64,000 nucleotides of DNA from Caballeronia sordidicola. GTDB taxonomy: Bacteria; Pseudomonadota; Gammaproteobacteria; Burkholderiales; Burkholderiaceae. The DNA lies in NCBI RefSeq assembly GCF_000729995.1, contig NZ_JNFG01000199.1, forward strand, positions 620,001 through 684,000. The letters run 5' to 3'. The translations under genes were made by a program, and so were the position numbers. Positions 63,833 through 64,000 of this stretch are shown one piece after another (position 1 is the stretch's first letter; the number at the start of each line of letters is the position of its first letter). The notes under the pieces were generated by a model. That model was not told the origin of the DNA, ran no database searches, and was given only the letters and a program-made list of their open reading frames with translations.

Positions 63833-64000
63833 GGAATCTCCCGATTGCGTGCTGAAATTCTACGTCATTACTGATCGAGGCATTCCAGCCGGCTCCTTCG
63901 CAAACCACACCTTGCATGATGGCCTCCTTTGGAAGAGTACCCTGCCGGCGGAACCTGCTCAACGGGGCCAGTAACCCATTCCCCTATGCCGGCTGCGCCG

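Overview
The window looks like an accessory-rich stretch, plausibly of a secondary chromosome, from a Burkholderiaceae genome close to Paraburkholderia or Caballeronia. The reasons are the high GC, tandem DUF4148 secreted proteins, Burkholderia-type H-NS and Lys/Ala-tailed HU proteins, a CatA/CatB catechol branch, and a Tad pilus cluster. No rRNA, tRNA, CRISPR array, insertion sequence or prophage was recognised. The genus is inferred from gene style, not from a marker gene.

Left part (1-12.5 kb): xanthine dehydrogenase xdhA and a 3'-truncated xdhB on the minus strand; three small exported DUF4148-type proteins, two of them behind near-duplicate promoters; an Ohr peroxiredoxin; several hypothetical proteins; an orphan ParB-like protein; then a trio of Tat-exported beta-propeller, histidine-box membrane hydroxylase and CtaG-like membrane protein.

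Catabolic centre (12.5-34.5 kb): a minus-strand operon encodes a peptide-type ABC transporter (binding protein, two permeases, fused double ATPase) and a CocE/S15-type hydrolase. Beyond a LysR gene lies a plus-strand Rieske oxygenase resembling glycine-betaine demethylases. The operon and the oxygenase gene carry almost the same operator plus promoter, each with TTGAC(C/G)-N17-GATACT. This ties them into one inferred uptake, hydrolysis and oxidation system and is the strongest candidate for an undescribed pathway. Next come an ECF sigma factor with two paralogous anti-sigma genes, catB-catA with a CatM/BenM-type site, a LysR/nitrilase divergent pair, an SDR and F420-type reductase pair with a LysR, and a TetR/MFS efflux pair.

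Right part (34.5-64 kb): small proteins; two nucleoid proteins (HU-like, and an H-NS-like protein with two DNA-binding domains); a complete Tad/Flp pilus operon with most genes overlapping by 1-4 bases; a minus-strand set of porin, periplasmic binding protein and GGDEF/EAL membrane protein that looks like one c-di-GMP sensing unit; an orphan cheV divergent from an orphan fliM; a PhyH-type dioxygenase divergent from a LacI regulator; and a GH63-like glucosidase.

Read together, the window holds surface attachment (Tad), c-di-GMP and chemotaxis parts, and several self-contained catabolic cassettes, each with its own regulator. All functions are assigned by reading motifs; no database search was run.
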